Shown: positions 36,868 to 49,802, counted from the stretch's first letter. The stretch: 64,000 bases of DNA from Turritopsis dohrnii (GCA_027922465.2 BQMF02000381.1:1-64000), one strand, 5' to 3'. A program made the numbers and translations. The notes: generated by a model not told the origin, from the sequence alone.

Positions 36868-37657
36868 CAGTGTGTCCACGAGAAAGTGGGCACCTAACTG
36901 TCAAGAAGCATATCTTATGTTTTTCGTGCTTGTTTTCTTCAGTTTTTATACCAAAAGAAAGAAAATTTTTTGTTCTCTCTAAATACATGACCTATTTAAT
37001 AGAAAAATTAAATTTGGGGGAATTATAATCGATTTTACCATGAAACCACGCAATTAAATCAATAATGATCAATTAACGCTTGCTTGAATAGGAGTTAATG
37101 ACTCGAGTAATATGGAAAGTCATGAAAAATTAAAATATTGTAATAAAGCTGCATTTAAACTTGGAAAACACATGTTTTTTTAGAAACTTGAAACATAAAA
37201 GTTTCATTTCTAAAAATCTTTTACGAAGATTTAAAAAAAACTTTTTAAAATGTTTTTTTTGCTTATAAAGATTTTGGCAAGGCTTTGGGAATACAAAGTT
37301 ATTAAATCATAATAAAAAACTTAAGGTAAGTTTACACAATGAAAAACATTTGTGCCTTTTCAAAATATTTCGTGACAAGCTTATCACAACACCACCAACA
37401 GCTGTTGTTTCAACGAAACAAAGAGTTAATTGCTCGTTAAAAGTCTGTTTTATTGATCATTACAAAATTAACAACCGTGTCGAAAGAAAAAATAATCTTT
37501 ATTCTTTAAAATAAAATTTTTTACAAATAACAACTTATATTTTTGGAAAGCTCGTAAATTCTTCTTTCCAACGGTATAAAAATTGCATTGTATTGGTGAA
37601 TATTCGAAAAGTTATTTGTGTTTTAAACCAGGTGCCCACTTTCTCGTGGACACACTG
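36868..37657. mobile_element. mariner-like MITE nested in the Penelope element
   Basis: About 790 bp, flanked by TA on each side. Termini are inverted repeats of about 29 bp starting CAGTGTGTCCACGAG. No transposase. Removal restores the inverted-repeat arm that matches the right arm of the host element. Confidence 0.85.
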
Positions 37658-37788
37658 TATATACTGTAGTTACAAGTTGTTAAAATCGATAAAAGAATAT
37701 AATGTACAAGTGAATTTTTATTATGCTAAAATGATGTAATTAGTACATGTCTAAGCGTGCCCATAATGTACAAGTGAATATTAATGTG

Positions 37789-39166
37789 CTAAAACAATTG
37801 TAAATCTCTAGATGCTTTTACCCCGTGATTCAATCGGGGACACTTAAGTTTAATTTGAAATGCTTCTTTAAACAATAGAATATTCCAATTGTTAGACTTG
37901 TCAATGACAAAGGAATTATTGCGCACTAGATTTATGTAAAAATCTCTTTTAATGACGTCATTACCATACAGGTTGTTCATAGCGAAAATATGTTCGCAGT
38001 TATCACAATTATCAATATGCATCTTAATAGCGGAAACAGCACATGTTGCATGTTCAATCGTACGTTTATGTAACGTACGATCAGTCTTTCCAATGTATGA
38101 TGAAGAGCATCCTGGGCATTTGAATTCATAAACGACGTTCGATTTACTTAGAGGCGGCAATCTATCTTTCATGTTGGTGAAAAATGATACTTTTGTTACT
38201 GTATACAGTGGGACCAATGAAAATTGTTTCGTCGTAAAGCGCTTCAATTTAGTAACAAAGCTTTTTATTAACTGTTCACCTTTCTCCCCAGGATAATTAA
38301 TATTGAGATAAATTTTGGTTGAATCTGAGGTCTCATTTCTACGTGGTCCATTGTTATTTGATGTGGTATGTTTAATAATGTTATTTACGACATTCTTCGG
38401 AAAGGAGTTCCATGAGGCGAAAATTTTGATTGACTTAAGTTCATTTGCAAGGTTTCTTTTGCTGCAAATTTTGAGTGCTCGTACAACAAGAGAACGTATC
38501 CAGGCAACTTTCCATTTCCAGGGTGTTGTTGATTTGTAGTTAACATATTGCCCAGTATGTGTTTCTTTTCTGAAGATAGATAGACCATTTGGACAAATCT
38601 CTAAATCTAGAAAATGAGGTGTCTCGTTATCGAACGTGTCAACGGTAAATTTAAGACTAGGGTCAAATCTGTTAAGAGTTTCCAGAACTGTATTAAGCTG
38701 GCCACGTTTGATTAAAACCAAGGTATCGTCTACATAACGACCATAGAACTTGATGATTCCATTATTGATAAATGGATCAATTACTTGTTTTTCACACTCA
38801 GTCATTATGATGTTAGCCAATAACGGTCCAAGTGAGGCGCCCATGCTGACACCATCTATTTGCTCATAAATCTTGTTGTTGAAGAGGAAGGCCGATTTCT
38901 GACAGGTATCAATAATTAGCTTTTTCAGTGAACGTTTGGACAGTGTTGTATTGATCAATTTTTGTTTGTAAACACGGTCAAGGATAATATTGACTGTTCG
39001 CTTCAGAGGAACGTTTGTAAAAAAATGAAACAACATCAAAGGATACGAGGATGTAATCGTTGTCATCATAGAGGTTTTTTGGGATGCCATTGATTCTGTT
39101 TGCTGCGTCAAACGTGTCTTTGATGCAGTGTTCGTTTTGTGTGAGAGGTGTCAGTAATTTTAGCAT
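37789..39166 (-). pseudogene. Penelope-like RT + GIY-YIG endonuclease, 5'-truncated, frameshifted
   Basis: The frame 37789-39111 carries the RT body: QIDGVSMGASLGPLLANI, FYGRYVDDTLVLIK (catalytic YVDD) and HFLDLEI. A linker follows, then the GIY-YIG nuclease (CPGCSSSYIGKTDRTLHKR ..EH) characteristic of Penelope-like elements. An upstream frame (38978-39166) supplies the first catalytic Asp (ILVSFDVVSFF). The two join at a frameshift near 39020. About 250-300 N-terminal residues expected for the family are missing. Confidence 0.9.
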
Positions 39167-39261
39167 AATAAAAATTCACTTGTACATTATATTCTTTTAT
39201 CGATTTTAACAACTTGTAACTACAGTATATATAGCGTGTTTTTAGATTTTATTTTACTTTC

Positions 39262-39290
39262 CTGATGATGACTGTGTAATAAAGTCGAAA
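39262..39290 (+). ncRNA. hammerhead ribozyme-like core, right arm of Penelope element
   Basis: CTGATGA, GACT...AGTC stem and CGAAA on the plus strand, the mirror copy of the motif at 36806-36837. Confidence 0.5.
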
Positions 39291-39365
39291 TATAGAATTT
39301 ATTTATGCTGTTTTTCTTGTTTATACTTTGATCAAAAGTGTTCAAGATGCACATATTCAGTTTGG

Positions 39366-40310
39366 TTTTTGCGCTGTTTTTGTTAAAAATATCGGCTGGA
39401 AAAGGAAGATTACATATTTAAGTGTAAATATGGTATGGTATATTTCAATCTCCAAAACTTACATTTGGCTCTTCAGCTGAAAACATTATATAGTATATAT
39501 GTGCAAAGTCTAGAAAAATATTTATATTTATAAAAATATTATGTATACTAGTGAGATGCTCTGACCGGCTACGCGAGCAAAGTAGAATTGGTAAGTAGAG
39601 TGTTAGTAATTAGATATCTAGAAGATTGACTCAGAATTGGGACGATAACTAGTCCCTGCGACTAGAAGTAATAAAAAAAAAAAACCCTAAAAAGCCTATG
39701 TAGCCATACAAAGATAAACCGGTTATGCAAGGCCTGTTTGCCATTTTCAATATTTTAAGGTGAAAATAAAATAAATAATTAACTTGACTTAAAAAAAAAT
39801 TTAAAAAAATAACATGATACTGGTAGACCACCAATGGAATAGATGACGAGATATGAACTAGGTTGGATGGACAAAATTGAATGGGAGATAGGAATTGGAA
39901 ATACTAATTGAACTAAATTGAGACTATATGGATAGGTAAATGAACAACTGCAATAGTCATATGAGGATAGATACTAAATGCGAGTACGTAGGGGTCTGTA
40001 CCAGTGCCTATGAACATATACTATATAATAGAAGTTTCAAGTAACATATTTGGTTTAAAATATTTAATGAAACTAAAAAACATTGAAAAAAATATTGCTT
40101 ACTGACGTAGTAGTATGGCTTGTGCTAGAGAAGAGATTGTGATGTTCTAGAATTAGTACTTAATAACAAACTAATATGGGTATTGCAATATAACAAAGTA
40201 GAATAATAAGTAGTTCGTCATTAAATGATTAGTGGGAGATGAGTGCATACGAGAAACTAGAGATTAAGTGTCAGTATACATTAAAACAAAACTTTATAAT
40301 AAGGCTTGTA
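39366..40310. other. no gene recognised
   Basis: AT-rich sequence. It could be the 3' untranslated region of the LINE that ends near 40311, but nothing proves this. Confidence 0.4.
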
Positions 40311-42530
40311 CTACTGCAGGCTTCTAGCAAGTGCTTTATTTAGGAAATAATTTTTCATCTCTTTGCAAAAAACTTTATATTCTAGTGAGTTACGACATGT
40401 AACAGGAAGCTCATTAAAAATTCTTGGAGCTTCAAATTCAAACGAGCCATTAATATTCTTGGTTTCACGCAATTTTGTACCACCGATACGGTCGTTCTTA
40501 GTTATAGGTTGCTCATATTTTTCCATTGGTAAGAACTTTGGTCAAACACTCATATTAACGAATTTCCATGCGAGTCTAGCCATACTGTTGTCCGATCATT
40601 CCTTTACCGGAAGCCATTTCATAGCGATGACATCAGCTTTTCGCGAATAGCTCTTCCTTACGAAGCTAGCTTTTTGTAGTTGTTTGAAAAGGTAGTCTGG
40701 CGCATTGTTGAAGACAGCATTACCATAGTCCAGTTTACTAAGGACGAGGGTCTCGTCTGGCAACGAATTCGGTATGGTAAATAACGTTTGATCAGCGGAA
40801 GACTTTTAAGTGTTCCGTAAGCTTTCGTTATTACATTTTTAACATGGGCGTTCCATGTAAGATTTTCGTTAAACGTGACACCAAGTAGTTTGAATGACGG
40901 AACTTGCTCGATTATTATTTCGTTGTTTGATTTTATCTCAAAAGCAAAGTCGTGTCTTCTTGCCATTTGACTGGTGGCAAAGAGCATCGATTTTGTCTTT
41001 TTTGCGTTGAAGATTAGGTTTGAGTCGCGTGACCACTCCTTGATAACATTGACATCGTTGTTGACTTCATTGTTTAAGGTTGGCAGGTTTGGTGTGACGA
41101 TAGATGCTGGTGTCGTCGGCATACTGAACACATTTGGCGTCGGTCTTAGATGCCATGTCGTCAACATAGATGTTAAAGAGGACGGGACCCAGTATGCTCC
41201 CTTGCGGCACGCCATTAGTGACAGCTAAGACGGATGATCTCTTATCATCAATTTGTACATATTGTTGTCGATTGCTGAGGTAGGTTGCAAGAATAAGTAA
41301 GGACTTCTTCGAGAAGTGGAGTGAGTGAAGCTTTTATATCAGAGTTTCAAAGTCAACGGTGTTGAAAGCTTTTGAGAAATCGGCAAGAACTGCAAGTGTG
41401 ATCTCGCCGTGGTGGATAGCTTACAGAATGTCATTTTTGATTTTAATAAATGTGGTTACAGTGCAATGGCCCTTACAAAATCCGGATTGGTATTGCGACA
41501 AGAGTTCCTGGTTTTCAAGAAAGTTTGTCATTTGTATCATAATGAGTTTCTCGTAGACTTTTGATTGGTTGGGTAGAATCGATATTGGTCGGTAATTACT
41601 TGGCTCGTTCGGTGAATCAATTTTAGGAATTGGGCTGATTTTTGATATTTTCCATTGACTTGGGAAGATCGATTGTTGAATAGAGGTGTTAATGATGTGA
41701 CATATCGGACTTCAGATTTCATCTGCAGACAGTTTTATGTATTTTGATGGCATTTGGTCGTGACCGGTTGAGCAATCGTCCTGAAGATTTCTAATTACTT
41801 TACGAACATCAGCGTAGGAGACTTGAGCAATGCTGAATGCGTCATCAGATTCAGGTAGATCGTCAATGAGTTAATGAAGGAGTTGCTCCGGTTTCGGATG
41901 TGAGTTAAGTAGTCTCCCAGCAGTTGTGTTGAAGTGTTGCTTGAGGGTGTTGGGCTCAGCGTGGATCTTTTGAGGACTAGGCTTGAGGATACGATGGATG
42001 GTCGACCACACCTCTTTCGGTCGTTTAGAGGATAGGGCACGACGGAAGAAAGAAGATTTGGTTACACGAATGAGAGTCTTTAGTTCTTTACGAGCTTTAC
42101 GGTAGAGGTTCCAGTCTCCCTCTTCGGCATCGGGGGAATGGCACTTAGCGCGGAGGTAATCTCTTTCTCTTTGTTTCTCGCCGATATTGAGGTCTTTCAA
42201 CCATGGAGCTGGTGGACGTGTGATTTTCTGTTTTACAAGTGGCGCATGTCGGTTAAGGCAGCTAGTGAACAGTTCATTGAATATGTCAAGCTGTGCTTCG
42301 GCGGTGTCGAATGCGTAAACTAGGTTGAATGGTACTTGTGCGATATCGTTTTTAAACGCATGAAGCTCGAAGTTTTTTTCATTGCGTATGTATTTAAACC
42401 TCGGTTCGAATCTTGGTTTCCTTAGGTTGCAGATGACGAAAGGTATCACCAGCCCGATCACTCATTTCGCAACAGGGTATCACGTGTTCGTCGATGACTT
42501 TCGGAAACGAGGTAATAATATGGTAATAAT
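40311..42530 (-). pseudogene. LINE relic (endonuclease C-term to RT C-term)
   Basis: Read on the minus strand, in order: the end of the endonuclease and linker (41871-42461: APWLKDLNI, WNLYRKARKELKTLIR, RPKEVWSTIHRIL); RT start near 41720 (CSTGHDQMPSKYIK); NEPSNYRPISILP near 41590; a DFSKAFNTVD-type Asp near 41360; GVPQGSILGPVLFNIYV near 41190; QYADD near 41130; and the C-terminal tail to 40311 (EAPRIFNELP). Multiple stops and frameshifts. Jockey/CR1-like order. Confidence 0.88.
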
Positions 42531-42534
42531 AAAA

Positions 42535-42640
42535 CAAATTGATACCTTCCAACTTTTTCTTTTGCTCCAAAGTTACTACTGGACTGCAATCATTAATGAA
42601 TTTTTGAAATGATATATAGTCTGTTCTTCCCAAAACCATG
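42535..42640 (+). repeat. fragment of the long repeat family (copies A/B)
   Basis: GATACCTTCCAACTTTTTCT through CTTCCCAAAACCAT matches 16345-16445 and 27640-27740. Confidence 0.75.
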
Positions 42641-42654
42641 AAATGAAATATTTA

Positions 42655-43000
42655 AATGAAATATATAAATGAAATACTTAAGTTTTACAATACAACGAAT
42701 TATTTAATGAGTAGTGTAACCATGTGGCATAGTGTAGCGGTGGCTACAGTAACTTGGAATATGCAAACCAAATAGATCTACCTACGCAACTGAAAATCTG
42801 CATAGAACTTTGTTACTCTTAGGCCTAAGTCACACTAATGCTAATATACCTTTTAAAAAGTGTAAATAAAGCTTAACAAGTAATATCAGAAAGTATTTCT
42901 ACAAACAAAAGAAATGTGTGACTATAACCATGGATACATATTTTATAATCAAAATAAGATTTGTTAAAGAAATTATGTAATGTAAGAGCGAAAAGAAAAG
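42655..43000 (+). repeat. part of dispersed Helitron-like family, continues at 47088
   Basis: Shares blocks such as CACACTAATGCTAATATACC and AAAGAAATGTGTG with copies near 50200, 51100, 53100, 55150 and 62400. The foldback element at 43001 interrupts it, and the family sequence resumes at about 47088-47455. Confidence 0.7.
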
Positions 43001-46000
43001 AGGTTCGGAATTCCCGAGTTACAAAACCGAGTTACAAAACCAAGTTACACATTATGACGTCACAAACCGAGTTTCTAACTCGGAGATTTTTAAATTTTAA
43101 TTTTTCTCGAGTTACTAACTCGGAAATTTTATTCACGTAAAATTTTCCCGAGTTACTAACTCGGAAATTTTTTTTTATTTATTTTTTTCCGAGCTACTAA
43201 CTCGAGGTTCGGAATTCCGAGTTACAAAACCGAGTTACAAAACCGAGTTACGCATTATGACGTCACAAACCGAGTTACTAACTCGGGAATTTTATTTTGT
43301 TTTATTTTTTCCCAGTTACTAACTCGGAAATTTTATTTTGTTTTATTTTTTCCGAGTTACTAACTCGGGAATTTTATTTTGTTTTATTTTTTCCGAGTTA
43401 CTAACTCGGGAATTTTATTTTGTTTTATTTTTCCCGAGTTACTAACTCGGGAATTTTATTTTGTTTTATTTTTTCCGAGTTACTAACTCGGAAATTTTAT
43501 TCTTATAAAATATTCCCGAGTTACTAACTCGGAAAATTTTGTCTGCTAGACGTTTTTAATTTTTAGTTTTCATACAATTAATTTCATACATTATGAGCCT
43601 AAATTTTCCATAAAGAAAATTTGCCTATGCTGGTTACGAATTTGCTATTTGTGCCTGAGGTGCACTTAATTTTCAAAGTGCTTCAGCTTCAAATTCGCAC
43701 TTGTATTGACATAACTACAAATGGAGACCTATATCCTCGAAGTGATATATCATCACATTATCACAAAATTGATAAATAAAAAGTACTGAAACTTAAACCA
43801 TAAGGAAGGATAACACTATAAGTTCACCAAATGATGCATACACTATAACGTATTAAGAGTTATTAGTGGATAGAGATCTAATCTAATAGTGGCACAAAAT
43901 AGTTAGGGTGAAATAAAGCAAGAAGAACAATGTTACTTTGATTTTGAAAACTTGTTTTTCGCATAGTTTACATGGTTTCTCTGTGCACGCAATCATTTCA
44001 AAAGCATACTCCATAACAAATTGTTCTCATGGTCTATTTGTATCTGAACGGGTTTTTAATTTCGAACCGCTATTGTTATAACACTGGAATGACTACGCGA
44101 CATAAACAAGAAGACTTGTCTGAACGTTTAACAAAAGAAAGCAAGTTAACAAAATTCTACCATATTTTATTAAACAGTAAGACTGTTGCAAAGTTGTTTT
44201 CTTGTACTTGCATAGAAAAACTATAAATACGAAAAACCGAAGAGTAACGAAATGAAAAACAAAATAAGAAAAGAAAAAAAAACATTTCAGTCGGTCACTA
44301 AAATCCTCGTTTATACTTCCCGAGCACACTTTTGAGCAAAGTGTAAAAATTGACCCCAATCGAAATTGTCACCCTTGATTTGAACATAGTTTCTACTATC
44401 GAAGCACTTTTAGAATTTAGTGGCAATTTTTTCTAAAATGCACATTTTCACGAACGTCGAGGCACCTTTATAGAAAAATTGCCAAAAAAGCTGAACGATA
44501 ACTGAACATCATTTCCACCATCAATCAAATCTAACGAAAAGCTAATAAAAGCTAAATACTACTGTTATTGAGTTACTCCAAGTTTTAATTAACTAAAAAA
44601 ATAACTCTTAATACGCAACAGTAGTGGATACATCATTTGGTGAACTTGCAGTGTTTCATTTTATTTTGTGATTTAATTCTTAGCCACTAACTCGAAAAAC
44701 ATAAAGCAAACTAAAAATTAAAAACGTAAAGCAGATAAAATTTTCCGAGTTAGTAACTCGGGAATATTTTATAAGAATAAAATTTCCGAGTTAGTAACTC
44801 GGAAAAAATAAAGCAAAATAAAATTCCCGAGTTAGTAACTCGGAAAAAATAAAACAAAATAAAATTTCCGAGTTAGTAACTCGGAAAAAATAAAACAAAA
44901 TAAAATTTCCGAGTTAGTAACTCGGAAAAAATAAAACAAAATAAAATTTCCGAGTTAGTAACTCGGAAAAAATAAAACAAAATAAAATTTCCGAGTTAGT
45001 AACTCGGTTTGTGACGTCATAATGCGTAACTCGGTTTTGTAACTCGGTTTTGTAACTCGGGAATTCCGAACCTCTACTAACTCGGGAAATTTTTAAAGTA
45101 TAATTTTTCTCGAGTTACTAACTCGGAAATTTAATTTTCGTAAAATTTTCCCGAGTTACTAACTCGGAAATTCTTTTTGGTTTTATTTTTTCCGAGTTAG
45201 AGAATATTTTTCAAATATTGTAAGGAATATTTTCGTAAGTTCACTGGGAATAGTGTGAGTTTTTAAAAAAGGCAAAGTAGGCCAAATTTGGACCAAATTT
45301 TGAAAATTGTTCAATTCTAATGGAAATTCAAGTGAAATAATTTGAGGCTAAATCCAAACAAGGTACGATGAGTAATGGTACTCGTTAAATGTACTCGTCA
45401 AATGGTACTCTTTCGTTTTATGCAATCTGGCACATGTTGATGTACATTAATAACGGAAACTTTCGGCAGGAGATTTTGACTTGTCCTAAAGTTTTTTAAT
45501 TTAAGTACTATCGGAAATATATGTTTATGGTTCATTTGAGGCCTGAAGCAGTCGGTGAAGGTTTTCTGCACTTTGGATAACATTGACGAATACATGAGAA
45601 AGAAAGTTGTTTATATTTTTTTTGCTCTATGTGCTCACGTGTTTTGTTTTAGTTTTTTTCTTTTCTCCTTAATCATCTTAAGCCGGTGTGTGTTATTGTT
45701 ACTGTAATTATAATGTTTACACTCTTTCATATTTTACAGCACTTTCTTTAATTAATTTTTAACACATTTAAACTTTTCAAAAGTTTTTCCTCCGGCAATT
45801 TTTGTTGTTGATGTAGTTTTCTTATAAAGGACTGTATAAACTAATCTTAATTGACAGATATTGATACATTTACGAACTCAATAATTTTCCAAAAATGCTA
45901 TACAAAGATAATATATGTTTTCATTAATAAAAAATAACAACAGAAGTATCGCTATGTTTTATAAAAAAGAACAGAGCTGTTATCAAAATATATGAAGTGT

Positions 46001-47087
46001 TACTTTAGTAGTTTCAAAAGCGCCAATGACATAAACCTAATATTAGCACTCACAAAAATTAATTTGAATTTAAGATCTCTGGTCTTACTGGTTTATTTTA
46101 AAGTTGCCAATCGAATATAACAATCTAAAAGATAGTAAAAAAAAGGTATTTACGCCTTTGGCGTTGAATTATAGTCGGCTTCGAAAAGTCACATCAAACA
46201 GTAATGTCGACACTAATTTACTTAAAATCTTTTTGTATTTAGCATGTTAAATAATTTCTTTCAGAATTAACATGATACCACCTCAAGATGATGAAATAAA
46301 ATAAATTCATATAGAAATATAGAACCAATTTTCCCACTTCGGCAACTTTTTATTTTGGAGTTTTCAGCTATCACAATTCATCAAGGGTAAGAGCAATAGA
46401 AAAATATGTCAGCGGTGCCATGGTCAAGCTTTAGTTAAAAATACTATCCAGGACAGCATAACCATTAGGATTAACATATTCATCGACTTGCTCAACTGAT
46501 TAATTTTGATGACATTTCTGCATTAATGAATATCAAATCTTGCGCTATAAAATTTCTTCGTTTGCAAATTTTCATTATTGTTGAACAATTTGGTCCAAAT
46601 TTAGCCTTATGCACAAGTTGACCTTCAATTTCGAAAACAGCAGTACAAAGTTATTCCTGTATTAAATCTTCATTAGAATTTAAAAATTTTCAAAATTTGG
46701 TCCAAATTTGGCCTACTTTGCCTTTTTTAAAAACTCACACTATTCCCAGTGAACTTTCGAAAATATTCCTTACAATATTTGAAAAATATTCTCTAACTCG
46801 GAAAAAATAAAACCAAAAAGAATTTCCGAGTTAGTAACTCGGGAAAATTTTACGAAAATTAAATTTCCGAGTTAGTAACTCGAGAAAAATTATACTTTAA
46901 AAATTTCCCGAGTTAGTAACTCGGAAAAAATAAATCAAAAAAACATTTCCGAGTTAGTAACTCGGGAAAATTTTACGTGAATAAAATTTCCGAGTTAGTA
47001 ACTCGAGAAAAATTAAAATTTAAAAATCTCCGAGTTAGTAACTCGGTTTGTGACGTCATAATGCGTAACTCGGTTTTATAACTCCGG
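43001..47087. mobile_element. outer foldback element built of CCGAGTTACTAACTCGG palindromes
   Basis: The left arm begins AGGTTCGGAATTCCCGAG (43001-43204, continued 45074-45330). The right arm (46680-47087) is its inverse but lacks the last ~30 bp. Arms carry the 17-bp palindrome at 25-45 bp spacing, plus TGACGTCA next to the outer end. The interior has no coding signal. It sits in a dispersed repeat. Confidence 0.8.
43205..45073. mobile_element. inner foldback element, same family, nested
   Basis: 1869 bp beginning AGGTTCGGAATTCC and ending in its inverse. Flanked by CTACTAACTCG on both sides (43194-43204, 45074-45084), an 11-bp apparent target duplication in the arm of the outer element. 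Each arm holds about seven palindrome units at ~40-bp spacing, and the interior itself is partly inverted (43815-43865 against 44600-44655). Confidence 0.82.
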
Positions 47088-47460
47088 AAAACTTTTTCGA
47101 GAAAAAAAAATTAAAGCGAAAAATCCACTAGAAATCATTTCAAGAGTTTCAAGCTTTGATTCAAAATAAAAATAACCAAGAATTAGAGCTAGAACATCAT
47201 ATATACAAAAATAAAATGCATGGTTGGCACAATTTCAGATTTCAAGCTCTGCTAAAACATTCTATCTCCCAAATATTACAGTATCAAGCTTCGAAACGGG
47301 AAAAAAGGCAGCTAATAAGTGTATGCCACCGTGTAACAGCACCACGAAAAGTGGGAAGATGATGATGAACAAAATCGAAAACTGACTTTCGCCTATCTCG
47401 TGAAGCTACTATGCCTCCTTGCTCGCTTACGCTCGCTGCGGGGGCAATTAAAATTGGTAG
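47088..47460 (+). repeat. continuation of dispersed Helitron-like family copy
   Basis: Resumes the sequence cut at 43000. Ends with CTCGCTTACGCTCGCTGCGG then GGGCAATT, matching the end at 61556-61600 (inverse). Confidence 0.65.
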
Positions 47461-47776
47461 CCACTAAACGAATGACCGTTAGTCGCGCCGTTATTAATTA
47501 ATTTCGCACATCGTAATGTAGGTGAAAAAAGACGCAATCACAAGTGAAAACAATTATATATAATTTTAAACTGTTTATCATTGAAAGAGTAAAAAATTGA
47601 AAGAGAGTCATTGTTCTTACTTTATAAGAAAATTCAGGCTCAGACTGTTCTTAATTTTTGAAAGATTTATTTTTGTTCTTATTTTTTGGTCAAATCAAAT
47701 AAAATTATTCTTATAAAAAGAAAGTGTAAACAGATGAAAATCTGCACAAAACTTTGTTACTTTTTGTTATCTCTTA

Positions 47777-48293
47777 AGGGTTGTTTGTATGGAGAATTTT
47801 CACCCCGGGTTGAAATTTCATCTCGGTACCGGGCTGGAATATAAGAGCATTTATATGGATACGATCATCCCGGTGTTATGAAAAAAACTATTCAGTCAAA
47901 AAATTATCTTTAATTTTTCCAGAGCACTAGTGCATACTTTTTTATGAGATCTTTTTCAAATTTATGTATTTTTGAGTTGCATTTTCATCATCAGATGAAC
48001 ACTTGCGATCTAAAATGTTTTCGAATAGATACCAGCCATATGGCTTTTCTTCTGTTTATACTTGTCAACTTTATAATCCTTATTGTATTTTTGATTTTTG
48101 ATTTACTTTTTTGCTCAAACAAAGCAGCAAAGTGTGAATTTTTTCAGACAAATCTCTGCCGAGATAGAATTTCCAGCTCGGGCTGAGTTCAGCGCAGGTG
48201 TGAAGTTTTTCAATTAAACGATGGGATGAATCTCCAGCCTGGCTACAAAAAATTTCATCCCTGGATGAAAATTCTCCATATAAACAGCCCCTT
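47777..48293. mobile_element. MITE with ~40-bp TIR, possibly PIF/Harbinger-like
   Basis: The left end GGGTTGTTTGTATGGAGAAT and the right end, inverse of GGGGCTGTTTATATGGAGAA, are imperfect inverted repeats of about 40 bp. It interrupts the dispersed-family text TCTTA|GGCCTAT, with TTA/TTG-like flanks. No coding capacity. Confidence 0.7.
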
Positions 48294-48949
48294 GGCCTAT
48301 TTGCTCCAAACAAAAGAAATGTGTGAACTGAAACCATGGATACGTATTTTATAATCAAAATAAGATTTGTTAAAGAGCCAAAAGAAAAAAAAACAAACTT
48401 TTTCAAAAAAATCTATTAGAAATCTCAAAATCAAATTCAAAACAAAAAATAGCCAAAGTTAACGTAAAAAAAAAAACAAGAAAAAAATTAGAAAGGTTTT
48501 ATTGATCATGATCACATTAGGTTTGGAGAACAGTTAAAGAAGAAAAGCACGAAGAACGGCAATTTGTAAATATGGCTTTCTTGCATACACAGAAATCCAA
48601 TTTAAATCTTTTTAAGGCAAGATCTGCCAATAATCAGTGCATGGAATAAAATTTATTGAATGAAAGATTTAGAGTTAAAACATATATAAAAATAAAATGT
48701 ATGGTTGGCAAAATTTCAAGCTGAGCTTCAAAATCCTTATCGTTCATTTCACTAAAGCAACACAGAAGTAATTTGAAAAATGCCTAAGCAATGTTACTGT
48801 ATCATCTTCATCTTCATCCTCCTTCAACTTTTCGTGTTACTGTTACACGCTGGTATATTTCCCGTTTCAAAACATGGTACTGTAAGTGGGAGACAGAATG
48901 TTGTTTCGTATCTTTCTCCTAATTTACTACTATATTATACTGCGTTACT

Positions 48950-49240
48950 TAGAAAGTTGGTTTGCTAAAACTGCTTCAAAATCTTATTTTGATTATAAGA
49001 TACGTATCCATGGTTGCAGTTCACACATTTCTTTTTAAGCCTTATTTACACGTTTTGAAACGTATATTAGCATTTAGTGTGAGCTAGGCCTAAGAGTTAA
49101 CAAAAAGTAACAGATTTTCAACTGCGTAAGTACATCTACTTGGTTTGCATATTCCCAGTTAATGTAGCTACCGCTACACTATGCCTCAAGGTTACACTAC
49201 TCATTAAATAATTCGTTGTCTTGTAAAACTTAAGTATTTA
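48950..49240 (-). repeat. inverted fragment of the Helitron-like family
   Basis: Inverse of 42690-42950 (temporal order TTTGATTATAAGATACGTAT ... GCGGTAGC... CATTAAATAATTCG). Confidence 0.65.
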
Positions 49241-49802
49241 CACTCCCTCAAGTACTGTTAAAAACACATGCTTTCATTGGCTTCCATTATCGTAACAACC
49301 AACCAGAAATGAATTTAAAGATTTTATGATTATTATGAAGCCAGGTTTTAAATTCTGATTCCTCATGACTTCTTACAGTCTCAAACATGAAATTTTCAGA
49401 GATGAATGAAAAAGCATTCTTCTTTCTGTATATTCTCAGGCATCACCCAGGCGTTTTTCAAAGTACTGAATCTTTGGATATATGTATATACACAAATTAC
49501 TTCCTAACTCCGAGAAATTTATATTAATTCCAATTCGACATTTTTAAAAAAGGTTGAGTAGAAGTTTTGTAATACTCAGGAATATTGCTGATGCATCTGC
49601 AAATCGTATTTTCTCTCAATTCTTTGGTTGCCAAACATTTTGGCAAACATTTTATATTAACAGATATAGCATGAAAAGCTCTTTCTTGTGATATACAATT
49701 TACAATATTTTATCAGATATGTAATGAAATATATGCCTTGGAAGTTGGTGGATAAGACATTTTGATACACGCTGTAACGTCCATGGATACACACATCATA
49801 GA

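Larger units (their letters stand above)
36730..39365 (-). mobile_element. Penelope-like element with inverted flanks
   Basis: The coding part (RT plus GIY-YIG endonuclease) is flanked by inverted repeats: about 36737-36867 plus 37658-37735 on the left against about 39160-39362 on the right. Arms are nearly identical once the nested MITE at 36868-37657 is removed. Each arm carries a hammerhead-like core. 5'-truncated coding region. Confidence 0.85.

Noticed and set aside
43205..45073. Regularly spaced palindromic repeats that look like a CRISPR array
   Set aside because: Spacers are near-identical AT-rich sequence, the array is mirrored at the other end, it has transposon ends and a target duplication, and the context is eukaryotic.
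47370..47460. Bacterial-type GC-rich insert (CTCGCTTACGCTCGCTGCGG)
   Set aside because: The same sequence occurs at 61556-61600 as part of a dispersed transposon family.
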